Shown here: piece by piece, positions 10,585 through 20,238 of the stretch
Layout of the letters: each line of letters begins with the position of its first letter
Position numbering within the stretch: the first letter of the stretch is position 1
Assembly (NCBI RefSeq): GCF_000153465.1
Contig: NZ_CH672387.1
Span: 1,642,046 to 1,706,045 of the forward strand
Reading direction: 5' to 3'
Length of the DNA stretch: 64,000 bases
Source: Aurantimonas manganoxydans SI85-9A1
GTDB lineage: Bacteria; Pseudomonadota; Alphaproteobacteria; Rhizobiales; Rhizobiaceae
The notes under the pieces: model-generated
What the model was told of the DNA's origin: nothing
The model's input: only the letters and a program-made list of their open reading frames with translations
The model's database searches: none
Program-made: the position numbers and the translations under genes

Positions 10585-11037
10585 ATGTTCGATATCGGCT
10601 GGTCCGAACTCATGGTCGTCGCGGTGATCCTGGTGGTCGTCGTGGGGCCAAAGGATTTGCCGCGCATGCTGCGCACGTTCGGGCGCACCAGCAAGCAGTT
10701 GCGGTCCATGGCCGGCGATTTCCGCCGCCAGTTCGACGATGCGTTGCGCGAGGCTGAGCTCGACGATGTCAGGGACACCGTCAGCAAGGTGCGCGATCTC
10801 GATCCGACCAAGGACGTGCGGGCGGCAATGAACCCGATGAAGGCGGTGGGCGACGAGATTCGCTCGTCGCTGAAGGCCGCGACCAAGGCGCCCGAGCCGA
10901 AGGTGCCGGGCGCCTCCGGTGCGGCCGTTGCGGCCGAACCCGACAAGGCGGGGGCGACCAACAGCCCGCAGCCGGCGGACAAGCCTGCCGAAAGCGCGGA
11001 TGCCGCGCCCCAGAAGAAGAGCGAGGACGCGGCGTGA
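10585..11037 (+). CDS. tatB: Twin-arginine translocase subunit TatB
   Basis: TatB works with TatC as the receptor for twin-arginine signal peptides. The 150-residue protein starts MFDIGWSELMVVAVILVVV with the characteristic Glu in the membrane helix. The hinge VGPKDLP and a long amphipathic/charged region (RTFGRTSKQLRSMAGDFRRQ) follow. The tail is Ala/Pro/Lys-rich. Its stop overlaps the tatC start by four bases (GTGA), indicating translational coupling. Confidence 0.95.
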   Translation: MFDIGWSELMVVAVILVVVVGPKDLPRMLRTFGRTSKQLRSMAGDFRRQFDDALREAELDDVRDTVSKVRDLDPTKDVRAAMNPMKAVGDEIRSSLKAATKAPEPKVPGASGAAVAAEPDKAGATNSPQPADKPAESADAAPQKKSEDAA

Positions 11038-11849
11038 GTCGGAACGACACCGATATCGAGGCCTCCTCGGCGCCGCTGATCGAGCACCTCATCGAGCTGC
11101 GTACGCGGCTGATGTGGAGCATCGGCGGCTTCCTGCTCGCCTTTATCGTCTGCTTCTTCTTCGCCAAGCCGATCTTCAATTTCCTCGTCATTCCGTATCA
11201 GACGGCGACAGAATGGGCCGGCGTGCACAACAAGCAGGTCGAACTGATCTACACGGCGCCGCAGGAATTCTTCTTCACCCAGGTGAAGATCGCGGCGTTC
11301 GGCGGCTTCTTCCTCGCCTTCCCGCTGATCGCCTCGCAGATCTACAAATTCGTGGCCCCCGGGCTCTACCGCGAGGAGCGCGGCGCGTTCCTGCCGTTCC
11401 TCGTCGCCACGCCGCTCCTGTTCCTGCTCGGTGCGGCGCTGGTCTATTATTTCTTCACCCCGATGGTGATGTGGTTCTTCCTGTCGATGGAGCAGACGGG
11501 AACCGGCGGACAGGCCGCGATCCAGCTTCTGCCGCGGGTCTCCGAATATCTGTCGCTGATCATGACGCTGATCTTCGCCTTCGGACTGGTGTTCCAGCTT
11601 CCTGTGGTGGCGACGCTTCTGGTGCGGGCGGGCATCACCTCCTCGCAGGGGCTGGCCGACAAGCGCAAATACGCCATCGTGCTGGCCTTCGTCGCCGCGG
11701 CGATCCTGACGCCGCCCGACCCCATGTCGCAGATCGGTCTTGCCCTGCCGACGATCCTTCTCTACGAGGTGTCGATCTTTGCGGCACGGATGATCGAACG
11801 CAAGCGGGTCCAGCGGCAGCGCGAAAGCGAGGCGCAAGCCGATAGCTGA
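11034..11849 (+). CDS. tatC: Twin-arginine translocase subunit TatC
   Basis: TatC is the six-helix inner-membrane core of the Tat receptor. The 271 residues contain the signature SAPLIEHLIELRTRLMWS, followed by PQEFFFTQVKIAAFGGFFLAFP with the conserved Glu in the second periplasmic-side region. LYREERGAFLPF and the later AILTPPDPMSQ also match. The start is GTG, overlapping the tatB stop. Length is typical for the family. Confidence 0.97.
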   Translation: MSRNDTDIEASSAPLIEHLIELRTRLMWSIGGFLLAFIVCFFFAKPIFNFLVIPYQTATEWAGVHNKQVELIYTAPQEFFFTQVKIAAFGGFFLAFPLIASQIYKFVAPGLYREERGAFLPFLVATPLLFLLGAALVYYFFTPMVMWFFLSMEQTGTGGQAAIQLLPRVSEYLSLIMTLIFAFGLVFQLPVVATLLVRAGITSSQGLADKRKYAIVLAFVAAAILTPPDPMSQIGLALPTILLYEVSIFAARMIERKRVQRQRESEAQADS

Positions 11850-11896
11850 CAGCATGACCCGGATCCCGCCGCTCGTCGGTCGGGAAACGGGAATCA

Positions 11897-13180
11897 ATGC
11901 TCGACATCAAGTGGATACGTGACAATCCGGACAAGCTGGATGCGGCCCTCGCACGACGCGGCGCCGCGCCCCTGGCCGAACAGCTTCTCAAACTCGACGA
12001 AGAGCGCCGGGCGCATCTGACCCGCCTGCAGACCTTGCAGGGTCGGCGCAACGAGGCGTCCAAGGCGATCGGCAAGGCCAAGGGCACCGGTGACGAGGCC
12101 GGCGCCGAGGAGCTGATCCGCGAGATCGGCGAGATCAAGGAAGCCATCCAGGACGGCGAGGAGACCGAGCGGCGCATCGACAAGTCGCTCGAGGACGCGC
12201 TTGCCCGCATTCCGAACATCCCGCTCGACGACGTGCCCGAGGGCGCGGACGAAACCGACAATGTCGAGATCCGCCGTCACGGCGAGGCGCCGAACTTCGG
12301 TTTCGCGCCCAAGGAGCATTACGAGCTCGGCGAAGGCCTCGGCCTGATGGATTTCGAGCAGGCAGCGAAGATCTCCGGCTCGCGCTTCACCATCCTGAAG
12401 GGCCAACTCGCCCGCATGGAACGTGCCCTCGGCCAGTTCATGCTCGATCTGCACACCGGCGAGCACGGCTATCAGGAAACCGCGGCGCCGCTGCTGGTGC
12501 GCGACGAGGCGCTGTTCGGCACCGGCCAGTTGCCGAAATTCAGCGAAGACCTGTTCCACACCAGTGAAGGCCGCTGGCTGATCCCGACCGCCGAGGTGCC
12601 GCTGACCAACATGGTGCGCGAGCAGATGCTAGGGGCAGGCGACCTGCCGCTGCGCTTCACGGCGCTGACCCCGTGCTTCCGCTCGGAAGCCGGCTCGGCC
12701 GGACGCGACACCCGCGGCATGCTGCGCCAGCACCAGTTCTACAAGGTCGAACTGGTCTCGGTGACCGACGAGGGCTCCTCGATTGCCGAGCACGAGCGCA
12801 TGACCGCGGCGGCCGAAGAGGTGCTGAAGCGCCTCGGCCTGTCCTACCGGGTCGTCACGCTGTGCGCGGGCGACATGGGGTTCGGTGCGCGCAAGACCTA
12901 CGACATCGAGGTCTGGCTGCCGGGGCAGGACGCGTTCCGCGAAATCTCCAGCTGTTCGGTCTGCGGCGACTTCCAGGCGCGCCGCATGGGCACGCGCTAC
13001 CGCGTCGAGGGCGAGAAGGCCGCGCGCTACGTTCACACGCTGAACGGCTCCGGCGTCGCCGTCGGACGGGCGCTCATCGCGGTCATGGAGAATTACCAGA
13101 ACGAAGACGGCTCGATCACCGTTCCGGAGGCCCTGCGGCCCTATATGGGTGGGCTCGAACGGATCGAGAGGACGGCCTGA
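11897..13180 (+). CDS. serS: Seryl-tRNA synthetase
   Basis: SerRS charges tRNA-Ser and tRNA-Sec. The 427-residue class II synthetase starts [20 protein letters not shown], followed by the N-terminal coiled-coil arm (~30-110). Motif 2 is [20 protein letters not shown] and motif 3 includes [19 protein letters not shown]. Its stop overlaps the surE start (TGATG), so serS-surE-pcm is a tightly packed operon. Confidence 0.97.
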   Translation: MLDIKWIRDNPDKLDAALARRGAAPLAEQLLKLDEERRAHLTRLQTLQGRRNEASKAIGKAKGTGDEAGAEELIREIGEIKEAIQDGEETERRIDKSLEDALARIPNIPLDDVPEGADETDNVEIRRHGEAPNFGFAPKEHYELGEGLGLMDFEQAAKISGSRFTILKGQLARMERALGQFMLDLHTGEHGYQETAAPLLVRDEALFGTGQLPKFSEDLFHTSEGRWLIPTAEVPLTNMVREQMLGAGDLPLRFTALTPCFRSEAGSAGRDTRGMLRQHQFYKVELVSVTDEGSSIAEHERMTAAAEEVLKRLGLSYRVVTLCAGDMGFGARKTYDIEVWLPGQDAFREISSCSVCGDFQARRMGTRYRVEGEKAARYVHTLNGSGVAVGRALIAVMENYQNEDGSITVPEALRPYMGGLERIERTA

Positions 13181-13935
13181 TGCGCCTGCTGCTGACCAAT
13201 GACGACGGCATCCACGCCGAAGGCCTTGCCGTGCTGGAGCGGATCGCGCGCGAACTGACGGACGACGTCTGGGTGGTGGCGCCCGAGACCGACCAGAGCG
13301 GGCTGTCGCATTCGCTGACGCTGTCCTCGCCGCTCCGCCTGCGCAAGATCGACGAGCGCCGCTTCGCCTTGTCCGGCACGCCGACCGACTGCGTCATCAT
13401 GGCGGTCAAGCAACTGATGGATTCTCCGCCGGACCTAGTGCTGTCGGGCGTCAATGCCGGGCAGAATATCTGCGACGACGTCACCTATTCGGGCACGGTC
13501 GCCGGCGCCATGGAAGGCACGATGCTGGGCCTGCGCTCGATTGCGCTCAGCCAGGCGTTCAAGCCCGGCAGCCATCGCGAAGCGCTGTGGAAAACGGCCG
13601 AGACCCATGCGCCGGCGCTGATCGAGCGCCTGATGACCTTCGACACCCCGCCCGGGCATCTGATCAACGTCAATTTCCCGGCAGTCGAAGCCGACGCGGT
13701 CGAGGGCATCGAGGTCACGCGCCAGGGCAAGCTCGACTATTCGCTGGGCATGGAAGAGCGCCGCGACGGCCGCGGCTTCCCGTATTTCTGGCTGAAGTTC
13801 GGACGTCAGGCCGGCGCCGAGGTGGAACAGTCGGATGTGGCCGCCCTGACCGCCGGGCGAATCTCGGTCACGCCGCTGCATCTCGACCTGACCGCCCATG
13901 CGCTGCGCGACGAGCTGCGCACGCTGCTCGGTTGA
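13180..13935 (+). CDS. surE: 5'/3'-nucleotidase SurE
   Basis: SurE is a metal-dependent nucleoside monophosphatase linked to stationary-phase survival. The 251-residue protein begins [16 protein letters not shown], where the Asp pair binds metal. The conserved [20 protein letters not shown] and a late [11 protein letters not shown] also match. The ATG shares its A with the serS stop. It is followed directly by pcm, the classic surE-pcm pairing. Confidence 0.95.
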   Translation: MRLLLTNDDGIHAEGLAVLERIARELTDDVWVVAPETDQSGLSHSLTLSSPLRLRKIDERRFALSGTPTDCVIMAVKQLMDSPPDLVLSGVNAGQNICDDVTYSGTVAGAMEGTMLGLRSIALSQAFKPGSHREALWKTAETHAPALIERLMTFDTPPGHLINVNFPAVEADAVEGIEVTRQGKLDYSLGMEERRDGRGFPYFWLKFGRQAGAEVEQSDVAALTAGRISVTPLHLDLTAHALRDELRTLLG

Positions 13936-14597
13936 TGGCGCCGACCGGCGAAGGCGCGGGGCGCGACCGCGAGGATCTGGCGGCCTTCCTGCTGTCGCTC
14001 CGGTCGGAGCGCATCACCGACGCACGGCTTCTGGAAGCGGTGGAATCGGTGCCGCGTCGGCTGTTCCTGCCCGAGGGCATCGCCAACGCCTATGAGAACC
14101 GCTCGGCCCCGCTCGCCTGCGGGGAGACCATGCACGGGGCGCTGGCCGCGGTGCGGCTGGTGGCGGCGCTGGACGTACAACCGGCGCACCGGATTCTGGA
14201 GATCGGAACCGGCAGCGGCTACATCACCGCCCTCCTGGCGCGGCTCGGCACCCATGTCAGCTCCTTCGACCGCTATCGGGGGCTGGTGGAGCCGGCGGGG
14301 CGGCGGCTGCGCGACATCGGCATCACCAACATCTCGCTGTTCCTGGAAGACGGACGCGACGGCTTCGCCGGCGGGGCGCCGTTCGACCGGGTGATCGTCC
14401 ATGCGGCGTTTCCCGCTGTGCCGCGCCAGTTCCTCGACCAGCTCGGCTCCAACGCCGCGATGATCTGCGCACTCGGGCCGGGGGACGGGCCGCAGGAACT
14501 CCTGCGCCTGCGCAAGGTGGGCAGCCGCTTCGAGCGCGAGCCACTGGGCACCGTGCACTACCAGCCATTGGCCTTCGGCACGGCCGACGCCCTCTGA
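13935..14597 (+). CDS. pcm: Protein-L-isoaspartate O-methyltransferase
   Basis: PCMT methylates isoaspartyl residues with S-adenosylmethionine to start repair of aged proteins. The 220-residue protein has RLFLPEGIANAYENRSAPL, then the SAM-binding loop ILEIGTGSGYITALLARLG (about residues 89-107). The later FDRVIVHAAFPAVPRQFLDQL also fits. In the usual family motif the last segment reads VTAA.P.vP; here it is VHAA. The start ATG overlaps the surE stop by one base. Substrate activity is inferred from family. Confidence 0.88.
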   Translation: MAPTGEGAGRDREDLAAFLLSLRSERITDARLLEAVESVPRRLFLPEGIANAYENRSAPLACGETMHGALAAVRLVAALDVQPAHRILEIGTGSGYITALLARLGTHVSSFDRYRGLVEPAGRRLRDIGITNISLFLEDGRDGFAGGAPFDRVIVHAAFPAVPRQFLDQLGSNAAMICALGPGDGPQELLRLRKVGSRFEREPLGTVHYQPLAFGTADAL

Positions 14598-14741
14598 CCG
14601 GGCGCGACAGGGCGTCGATGGGCCGTCAAACATGGCGTCGACGTCCAAGAAATGTCGTTTTTGCCCCGCGACTTAACCGGGCAGTAAGATTAACGCGCTT
14701 CAATAGGTCCAAGAGTAAACTAGCGTGCTCAAGGGACGGCG

Positions 14742-16061
14742 ATGCGTATCAATGTGCTGAAATCCGTGCGGCTCAGAATGGTGCGCTCCGTCGCGATGGT
14801 GGGAATGGCCGGCCTCGCGGCGGGTTGCAGCTCCGACGTCGTGCGTTTCGACGACGGCTTCTACACCGGGGCCGTGCCGCAGGCGCCGGCCAGCAACCAG
14901 ATGGCGGCAGCCAGCCAGCCCTATCCGGGCGACGTCGATGCCATGAACACCGGCAGCGTCTCCCGCGGCATGCCGGCCTATGGCAACGGCGCGCAGGCGG
15001 CATCGGGTTACCCGGCGCAGAACCAGGGTTCCTACCAGACGGCGGCGAACAGCTATCCGCAGGGCGGCGTCGCCACCTCGGGCGCCGTGCAGACCAGCCA
15101 GCTGCCGCCTCCGCCGCCGCCGAGCTACGCCAACGCGCCGCAGTCGCAGGTCTCCGCTGCGCCGACCTCATCCTCGATGCCCGCGACCCGCGGCGCACCG
15201 CCATCGACCCTGGGTGAGCAGGCGGCCCGTGTCGTCTCTCCGCAGAGCCGGCCGATGCAGTCGAGCGCTGCGACGTCGCAGCCGACGCGGTCGGCCGCCG
15301 CCAGCGGCAGCGTGAAGGTGGAGAGCGGCGATTCGCTGCTCGGCATCGCACGCCGCACCGGCGTCTCGGTCGCCGACATCAAGCGCGCCAACGGCATGAG
15401 CGACGACACGATCCGCATCGGCCAGACGCTGAGCCTGCCGGCCGGCGCATCGGCGCCGACCCGCGTCGCAAGCGCCGAGCCGAAGGCCGCGCCGGAGCCC
15501 CAGCGTCAGGCCGAGCCGCAGAAGGTTGAAGCCGATTCGTCGCCGAAATCCTATTCGCCGCCGAAGACCGCCGAGAAGTCCGGCCGTCCGTCGGCCACGG
15601 AGACGCCGACAGCGGCCAGCCCGTCGACGACGGTCAGCAAGGAAGTCGAGACCGAGGTGGCGGCCGTCGCGCCCAACTCCACGGGCATCAGCCAGTTGCG
15701 CTGGCCGGTGCAGGGCCGCGTCGTCAATCGCTTCGGCGAGAAGGTCGGCTCGCGCCGCAATGACGGCCTGAACCTGTCGGTGCCGCGCGGCACGCCCATC
15801 AAGGCCGCCGAGAACGGCGTCGTGATCTATGCCGGCGACGGACTGAAGGAGTTCGGCAACACCGTTCTCGTCAAGCACGACAACGGCCTCGTCACCGTCT
15901 ACGGCCACGCCGATCAGATCGACGTGGAGCGGGGCGCCAAGGTCAAGCGCGGTCAGCAGATCGCCAAGTCCGGCATGTCGGGCGACACCGACGTTCCGCT
16001 TCTGCACTTCGAGGTGCGCAAGGATTCGGCTCCGGTCGATCCGACCAAGTACCTCCAGTAG
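14742..16061 (+). CDS. LysM + degenerate M23 (LytM) lipoprotein, NlpD-like
   Basis: This is an outer-envelope lipoprotein that probably activates amidases for septal peptidoglycan splitting. The 439 residues begin with a signal ending in lipobox LAAGC (Cys ~29). A Ser/Gln/Pro-rich linker follows, then one LysM domain (~188-236, KVESGDSLLGIARRTG...IRIGQTLSLPAG), a second linker, and a C-terminal LytM domain (~318-438). The zinc site is broken. The usual HxxxD motif reads NDGLN and the HxH motif reads YGHAD, while LHFEVR is kept. That is the pattern of EnvC/NlpD-type activators rather than active endopeptidases. It follows surE-pcm, as nlpD does in many proteobacteria. Confidence 0.85.
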   Translation: MRINVLKSVRLRMVRSVAMVGMAGLAAGCSSDVVRFDDGFYTGAVPQAPASNQMAAASQPYPGDVDAMNTGSVSRGMPAYGNGAQAASGYPAQNQGSYQTAANSYPQGGVATSGAVQTSQLPPPPPPSYANAPQSQVSAAPTSSSMPATRGAPPSTLGEQAARVVSPQSRPMQSSAATSQPTRSAAASGSVKVESGDSLLGIARRTGVSVADIKRANGMSDDTIRIGQTLSLPAGASAPTRVASAEPKAAPEPQRQAEPQKVEADSSPKSYSPPKTAEKSGRPSATETPTAASPSTTVSKEVETEVAAVAPNSTGISQLRWPVQGRVVNRFGEKVGSRRNDGLNLSVPRGTPIKAAENGVVIYAGDGLKEFGNTVLVKHDNGLVTVYGHADQIDVERGAKVKRGQQIAKSGMSGDTDVPLLHFEVRKDSAPVDPTKYLQ

Positions 16062-16083
16062 ACGCCGACCTCCAGGCGTGACC

Positions 16084-16120
16084 GGCCCGGCCCCGCGGAC
16101 AGCAGCGGGGTCGGGCCATT
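16084..16120. terminator. Hairpin terminator between convergent nlpD-like and DUF815 genes
   Basis: Thirteen-bp stem (one G-T pair) at 16084-16096 and 16105-16117 with an 8-base loop, followed by ATTTG. It may serve both convergent genes. Confidence 0.6.
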
Positions 16121-16139
16121 TGCGTTCGGGCCTGCGGAA

Positions 16140-17027
16140 TCAGCTACCGGCTACCGGCGTCAGCGTGCGGCCGAGGCGGCCGGCCAGGTCCTGGACGAAC
16201 TGGAAGGCCACGCGGCCGGAGCGGCTGCCCCGGGTCGTCGCCCATTCCAGCGCCTCGTGGCGGACCCGATCGGCATCGACGTCAAGGTCATAGGCGGCCA
16301 GATAGCCGTCGATCATCGCCAGATAGTCGTCCTGGCTGCAGCGGTGGAAGCCGAGCCACAGGCCAAACCTGTCGGACAGCGACACCTTTTCCTCGACCGC
16401 CTCGCCGGGATTGATCGCCGTCGACCGCTCGTTCTCGATCATGTCGCGCGGCAGGAGATGGCGCCGGTTCGAGGTCGCGTAGAACAGAACATTGCCCGGC
16501 CGTCCCTCGACGCCGCCCTCCAGCGCCGCCTTCAGCGACTTGTAGGCCGAATCCCCCATGTCGAAGGACAGGTCGTCGCAGAACAGCAGGAACGGGTAGG
16601 GCGCGGCCCGCACGATCCCCATCAGGCGCGGCAGATGATCAATGTCCTCGCGGTGTATCTCGATCAGCTTGACCGGCGCCGCGCCCGCCTCGAGCCCGGC
16701 ATTGACCGCGCCGTGCGCGGCCTTCACCAGTGACGACTTGCCCATGCCGCGCGCGCCCCACAGAAGCGCGTTGTTGGCCGGCAGACCCCGGGCGAAGCGG
16801 TCGGTGTTCTCCAGCAGGATGTCGCGCGAACGCTCGATACCCTTCAGCAGCGCGATCGGCACGCGGTTGACCGAGGGGACCGGCACGAGCGCGGCCGGCG
16901 GGTCGAAGACGAAACAGTCCGCCGCCGTAAAGTCAGGCGCCGGGGCGGGGGGCGGTGCCAGCCGCTCCAGCGCCCCCGCGATCCGGTCCATCGTGTGCTT
17001 CAGGCTGGCGAGTTCTGCGGCATCCAT
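16140..17027 (-). CDS. DUF815-family AAA ATPase
   Basis: The 295-residue protein is a P-loop ATPase of the DUF815 family, whose cellular role is not established. Walker A is WGARGMGKSSLVKA and Walker B is FLLFCDDLSFD. Polar residues in LFYATSNRRHLLPRDM resemble a sensor-1 region. I chose the ATG at 17027, because the open frame further upstream extends into the divergent yajC promoter. The first ~40 residues (MDAAELASLKHTMDRIAGAL) could form a short helix. It is divergent from yajC-secDF and convergent with the nlpD-like gene. Confidence 0.85.
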   Translation of the reverse strand: MDAAELASLKHTMDRIAGALERLAPPPAPAPDFTAADCFVFDPPAALVPVPSVNRVPIALLKGIERSRDILLENTDRFARGLPANNALLWGARGMGKSSLVKAAHGAVNAGLEAGAAPVKLIEIHREDIDHLPRLMGIVRAAPYPFLLFCDDLSFDMGDSAYKSLKAALEGGVEGRPGNVLFYATSNRRHLLPRDMIENERSTAINPGEAVEEKVSLSDRFGLWLGFHRCSQDDYLAMIDGYLAAYDLDVDADRVRHEALEWATTRGSRSGRVAFQFVQDLAGRLGRTLTPVAGS

Positions 17028-17080
17028 GGTGGCTCTTTCGTCTCGAAGCTCCGCCGGACCGTCGGCCCGGTGGACGCTTG

Positions 17081-17108
17081 TTGCATTCGGGGCGACCGAT
17101 CGTATATT
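17081..17108 (+). promoter_or_regulatory. Putative promoter of yajC-secDF
   Basis: TTGCAT (17081-17086), a 16-base spacer, TATATT (17103-17108), 83 bases before yajC. It is among the better sigma-70-type matches in the window. Confidence 0.5.
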
Positions 17109-17191
17109 CCGCGCACATCGTAAAGGCCCTGCTGTCGGCGCTGCGTCGCGCAAGGCATGATCCTGTGCCGATTCTCTGAGAGGTTTTTTCC

Positions 17192-17530
17192 ATGTTCGTG
17201 ACCGAGGCTTTCGCCCAGACGGGTTCCGTAGCGGGGGGGAGCGATCTGTTGATCAGCGTTCTGCCGTTCGTGGCCGTGTTCGCGATCATGTATTTCCTCA
17301 TCATCCGCCCGCAGCGCACCGCGATGAAGAAGCGCGAGGAAATGCTGAAGAACATCCGCCGCGGCGACACCGTCGTCACGGGCGGCGGGATCGTCGGCAA
17401 GGTCACCAAGGTTCACGATAGCGGCGAACTGGAAGTGCAGATCTCCGAGCAGACCCGCGTGCGCGTCATGCAGGGCACCGTCGCCGATGTCCGGGTGAAG
17501 GGCGAGCCGACCGCCGCCAACACCAAATAG
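17192..17530 (+). CDS. yajC: Preprotein translocase accessory subunit YajC
   Basis: YajC is a small inner-membrane protein that copurifies with SecDF. The 112 residues contain a membrane helix (LLISVLPFVAVFAIMYFLII), the signature RPQRTAMKKREEMLKNIRRG and a beta-rich soluble tail (VVTGGGIVGKVTKV). It lies 139 bases before secDF, the usual order. Confidence 0.95.
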   Translation: MFVTEAFAQTGSVAGGSDLLISVLPFVAVFAIMYFLIIRPQRTAMKKREEMLKNIRRGDTVVTGGGIVGKVTKVHDSGELEVQISEQTRVRVMQGTVADVRVKGEPTAANTK

Positions 17531-17669
17531 CCGTGTTGGCGCCGCACACAGCGCCACGGGACTGAGATCGCGTCGCTGCTGGCCTTGCCACAAGGGTCGG
17601 CGGCGGCGGTTTTAACGCTTGCCAACGGCGCGCAATACCGGCGCGGCCGTCGACCCTGTCGGGACACCC

Positions 17670-20237
17670 ATGCTCTATTTCTCGCGCTGGAAGACGTTTC
17701 TGATCTGGCTGACGGTCGCCATCGGCGTCCTCTATGCGGCGCCCAACGTCCTGCCGCAGCAGGCGCTGGACAAGCTGCCGTCCTGGTTCCCGCAGCAGTC
17801 CGTCACGCTCGGCCTCGACCTGCAGGGCGGCTCCTACATCCTTCTCGAGGTGGATTCGCAGTCGCTGGTCGCCGACCGGGTGCAGACCCTGCGCGACGAC
17901 GCGCGGCAGGCGTTGCGCACCGAGCGCATCGGCTATGCCGGCCTGTCCGACAGCGATCGCACCGTGACCATCCGCCTGCGCGACCCCGAACAGGTGGCGG
18001 CCGCCCGGGAGGCGCTGTCGCCGATGACCGACCCGATCTCCAGCGGCAGCGTGCTGGGTGGTGGCGCGGTGACGGAAGTGGCGATCGCCGAGCCGCAGCC
18101 CGGCGTCCTGACCCTGTCGCTTACCGACGAGGGTGTTGCCTATCGCACGTCGGCCGCGGTGACCCAGTCGATCGAGGTGGTGCGCCGCCGCGTCGACGAG
18201 CTTGGCACCACCGAGCCGGTGATCCAGCGCCAGGGCGACGACCGCATCATGGTGCAGGTGCCCGGTCTCGGCGATCCGCAGCGGCTGAAGGCGCTGCTCA
18301 ACCAGACCGCCAAGCTGACCTTCCGCCTCGTCGACGTCACCGCTTCGGCCGAAGACGTCGCCCGGGGCAGCCGTCCGCCGGCGGGCTCCGAGCTTCTCTA
18401 CACCAACGACCCGACCCCGGCGCCGGTTCTCGTGCAGCGCCAGATCATGGTGTCGGGTGAAAACCTGACCGACGCCCAGGCCGGCTTCGACAGCCAGAGC
18501 AACGAGCCGGTCGTCAACATCCGCTTCGACACCCAGGGTGCCCAGCGTTTCGGCGCTGTCACCCAGCAGAATGTCGGGCGGCCCTTCGCCATCGTTCTCG
18601 ACGAGAAGGTGCTGTCGGCGCCGAACATCCGCGAGGCGATCCTCGGTGGCCAGGCGCAGATCAGCGGCAGCTTCACCGTCCAGAGCGCCAACGATCTCGC
18701 GGTGCTGCTGCGCGCCGGCGCGCTGCCGGCAACGCTCAACATCATCGAGGAACGCACGGTCGGACCGGGCCTCGGCGCCGATTCGATCGCCGCCGGCGAG
18801 ACCGCCGGCGTGATCGGCGCTCTTCTCGTCGTGGTCTTCATGCTGGCTGCCTATGGCTTCCTCGGCATCATCGCCAACATCGCGCTGATCGTGAACCTCG
18901 TGCTGCTCTTCGCGGTGCTGACCGTCATCGGCGCCACGCTGACCCTTCCAGGCATCGCCGGCATCGTGCTGACGCTCGGCATGGCGGTGGATTCCAACGT
19001 CCTGATCTACGAGCGGATCCGCGACGAACGCCGGCAGGGCCGGTCCGTGGTGCAGGCGATCGACATCGGTTTCCAGAAGGCGCTGGCGACGATTCTCGAC
19101 GCCAACATCACCACGCTGATCGCGGCGGTCGTCCTGTTCTTCCTGGGATCGGGACCGGTGCGCGGCTTCGCCGTGACCCTGGCCATCGGCATCATCACGA
19201 CCGTCTTCACCGCTTTCACGCTCACCCGCTGGCTCGTCGCCGCATGGGTGCGCCGCAGCCGGCCGAAGGAACTGCCGCGCGGCTTCATCCGGCTGGTGCC
19301 GGAAGTCACGCGCATTCCGTTCATGAAGGTCCGTCTGCAAGCCTTTGCCCTGTCGATGCTCCTGTGCGTCGCGTCGGTGGGCGGCCTGTTCGCCGTCGGG
19401 CTCAACCTGGGCATCGACTTCACCGGCGGCACGCTCATCGAGGTGCAGGCCAAGAATGGCGAGGCCGATATCGGCGACATCCGTGAGCGTCTCGGCGCGA
19501 TCGGCGTACCGGACGCGCAGGTGCAGGAGTTCGGCACCCCGACCGAGGCGCTGATCCGCATCGGCTCGCAGGGCGGCGACGCGTCGCAGGTGGCGATCGT
19601 GGAATCGGCGCAGGAGGCCCTGGCGGCCGACTATGACTTCCGCCGCACCGAAGTGGTCGGCCCGACCGTGTCGGGTGAACTGGCCTTCGCGGCGGTCATC
19701 GGCGTTCTGGCGTCGCTCTTCGCGATCCTGATCTATGTCTGGATCCGCTTCGAGTGGCAGTTCGCACTGGGCGCGATCATCGCGACGGTCAACGACGTCT
19801 TCCTGACGCTCGGCTTCCTGGTCGTGACGCAGCTCGAATTCAGTCTGGCCAGTGTCGCGGCGATCCTGACGATCGTCGGCTACTCGCTGAACGACACGGT
19901 GGTCATCTACGACAAGGTCCGCGAGAATCTGCGGCGCTTCAAGAAGATGCCGATCGGCCAGCTTCTCGACCTGTCCGACAACGAGATGCTGGCGCGCACG
20001 ACCATGACCTCGGCGACCACGCTTCTGGCGCTGGCGGCCCTGTTCGTCTTCGGCGGCGAGGTGATCCGTTCCTTCGTGGCCTCCATGCTCTTCGGCGTGG
20101 CGATCGGCACCTTCTCGTCGATCTTCGTCGCCGCGCCGGCGCTGATCTTCTTCAAGCTGCGGGCCTCGGACTTCGCGGCCAAGAAGGAAGAGGAAGAGGC
20201 GGCGCGCGAGGGCGGCTCGACGGCGCGCGAGGCCTGA
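17670..20237 (+). CDS. secDF: Fused protein-export membrane protein SecDF
   Basis: SecD and SecF use the proton gradient to pull exported proteins through SecYEG. Here both are one 855-residue chain, a form seen in Rhizobiaceae and relatives. The SecD half has its first helix at ~5-25, then VTLGLDLQGGSYILLEVD (~46-63), a large periplasmic region and GMAVDSNVLIYERIRDE. The SecF half includes GIDFTGGTLIEVQ and VGYSLNDTVVIYDKVREN. I chose the ATG at 17670 because it sits right before the first helix. It is followed one base later by the Mth938-domain gene, so the two are probably co-transcribed. Confidence 0.96.
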   Translation: MLYFSRWKTFLIWLTVAIGVLYAAPNVLPQQALDKLPSWFPQQSVTLGLDLQGGSYILLEVDSQSLVADRVQTLRDDARQALRTERIGYAGLSDSDRTVTIRLRDPEQVAAAREALSPMTDPISSGSVLGGGAVTEVAIAEPQPGVLTLSLTDEGVAYRTSAAVTQSIEVVRRRVDELGTTEPVIQRQGDDRIMVQVPGLGDPQRLKALLNQTAKLTFRLVDVTASAEDVARGSRPPAGSELLYTNDPTPAPVLVQRQIMVSGENLTDAQAGFDSQSNEPVVNIRFDTQGAQRFGAVTQQNVGRPFAIVLDEKVLSAPNIREAILGGQAQISGSFTVQSANDLAVLLRAGALPATLNIIEERTVGPGLGADSIAAGETAGVIGALLVVVFMLAAYGFLGIIANIALIVNLVLLFAVLTVIGATLTLPGIAGIVLTLGMAVDSNVLIYERIRDERRQGRSVVQAIDIGFQKALATILDANITTLIAAVVLFFLGSGPVRGFAVTLAIGIITTVFTAFTLTRWLVAAWVRRSRPKELPRGFIRLVPEVTRIPFMKVRLQAFALSMLLCVASVGGLFAVGLNLGIDFTGGTLIEVQAKNGEADIGDIRERLGAIGVPDAQVQEFGTPTEALIRIGSQGGDASQVAIVESAQEALAADYDFRRTEVVGPTVSGELAFAAVIGVLASLFAILIYVWIRFEWQFALGAIIATVNDVFLTLGFLVVTQLEFSLASVAAILTIVGYSLNDTVVIYDKVRENLRRFKKMPIGQLLDLSDNEMLARTTMTSATTLLALAALFVFGGEVIRSFVASMLFGVAIGTFSSIFVAAPALIFFKLRASDFAAKKEEEEAAREGGSTAREA

Positions 20238-20238
20238 C

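Noticed and set aside
14672-14700. CtrA site (TTAA pairs) before the nlpD-like gene
   Set aside because: The two TTAA are 13 bases apart, not the required 7.
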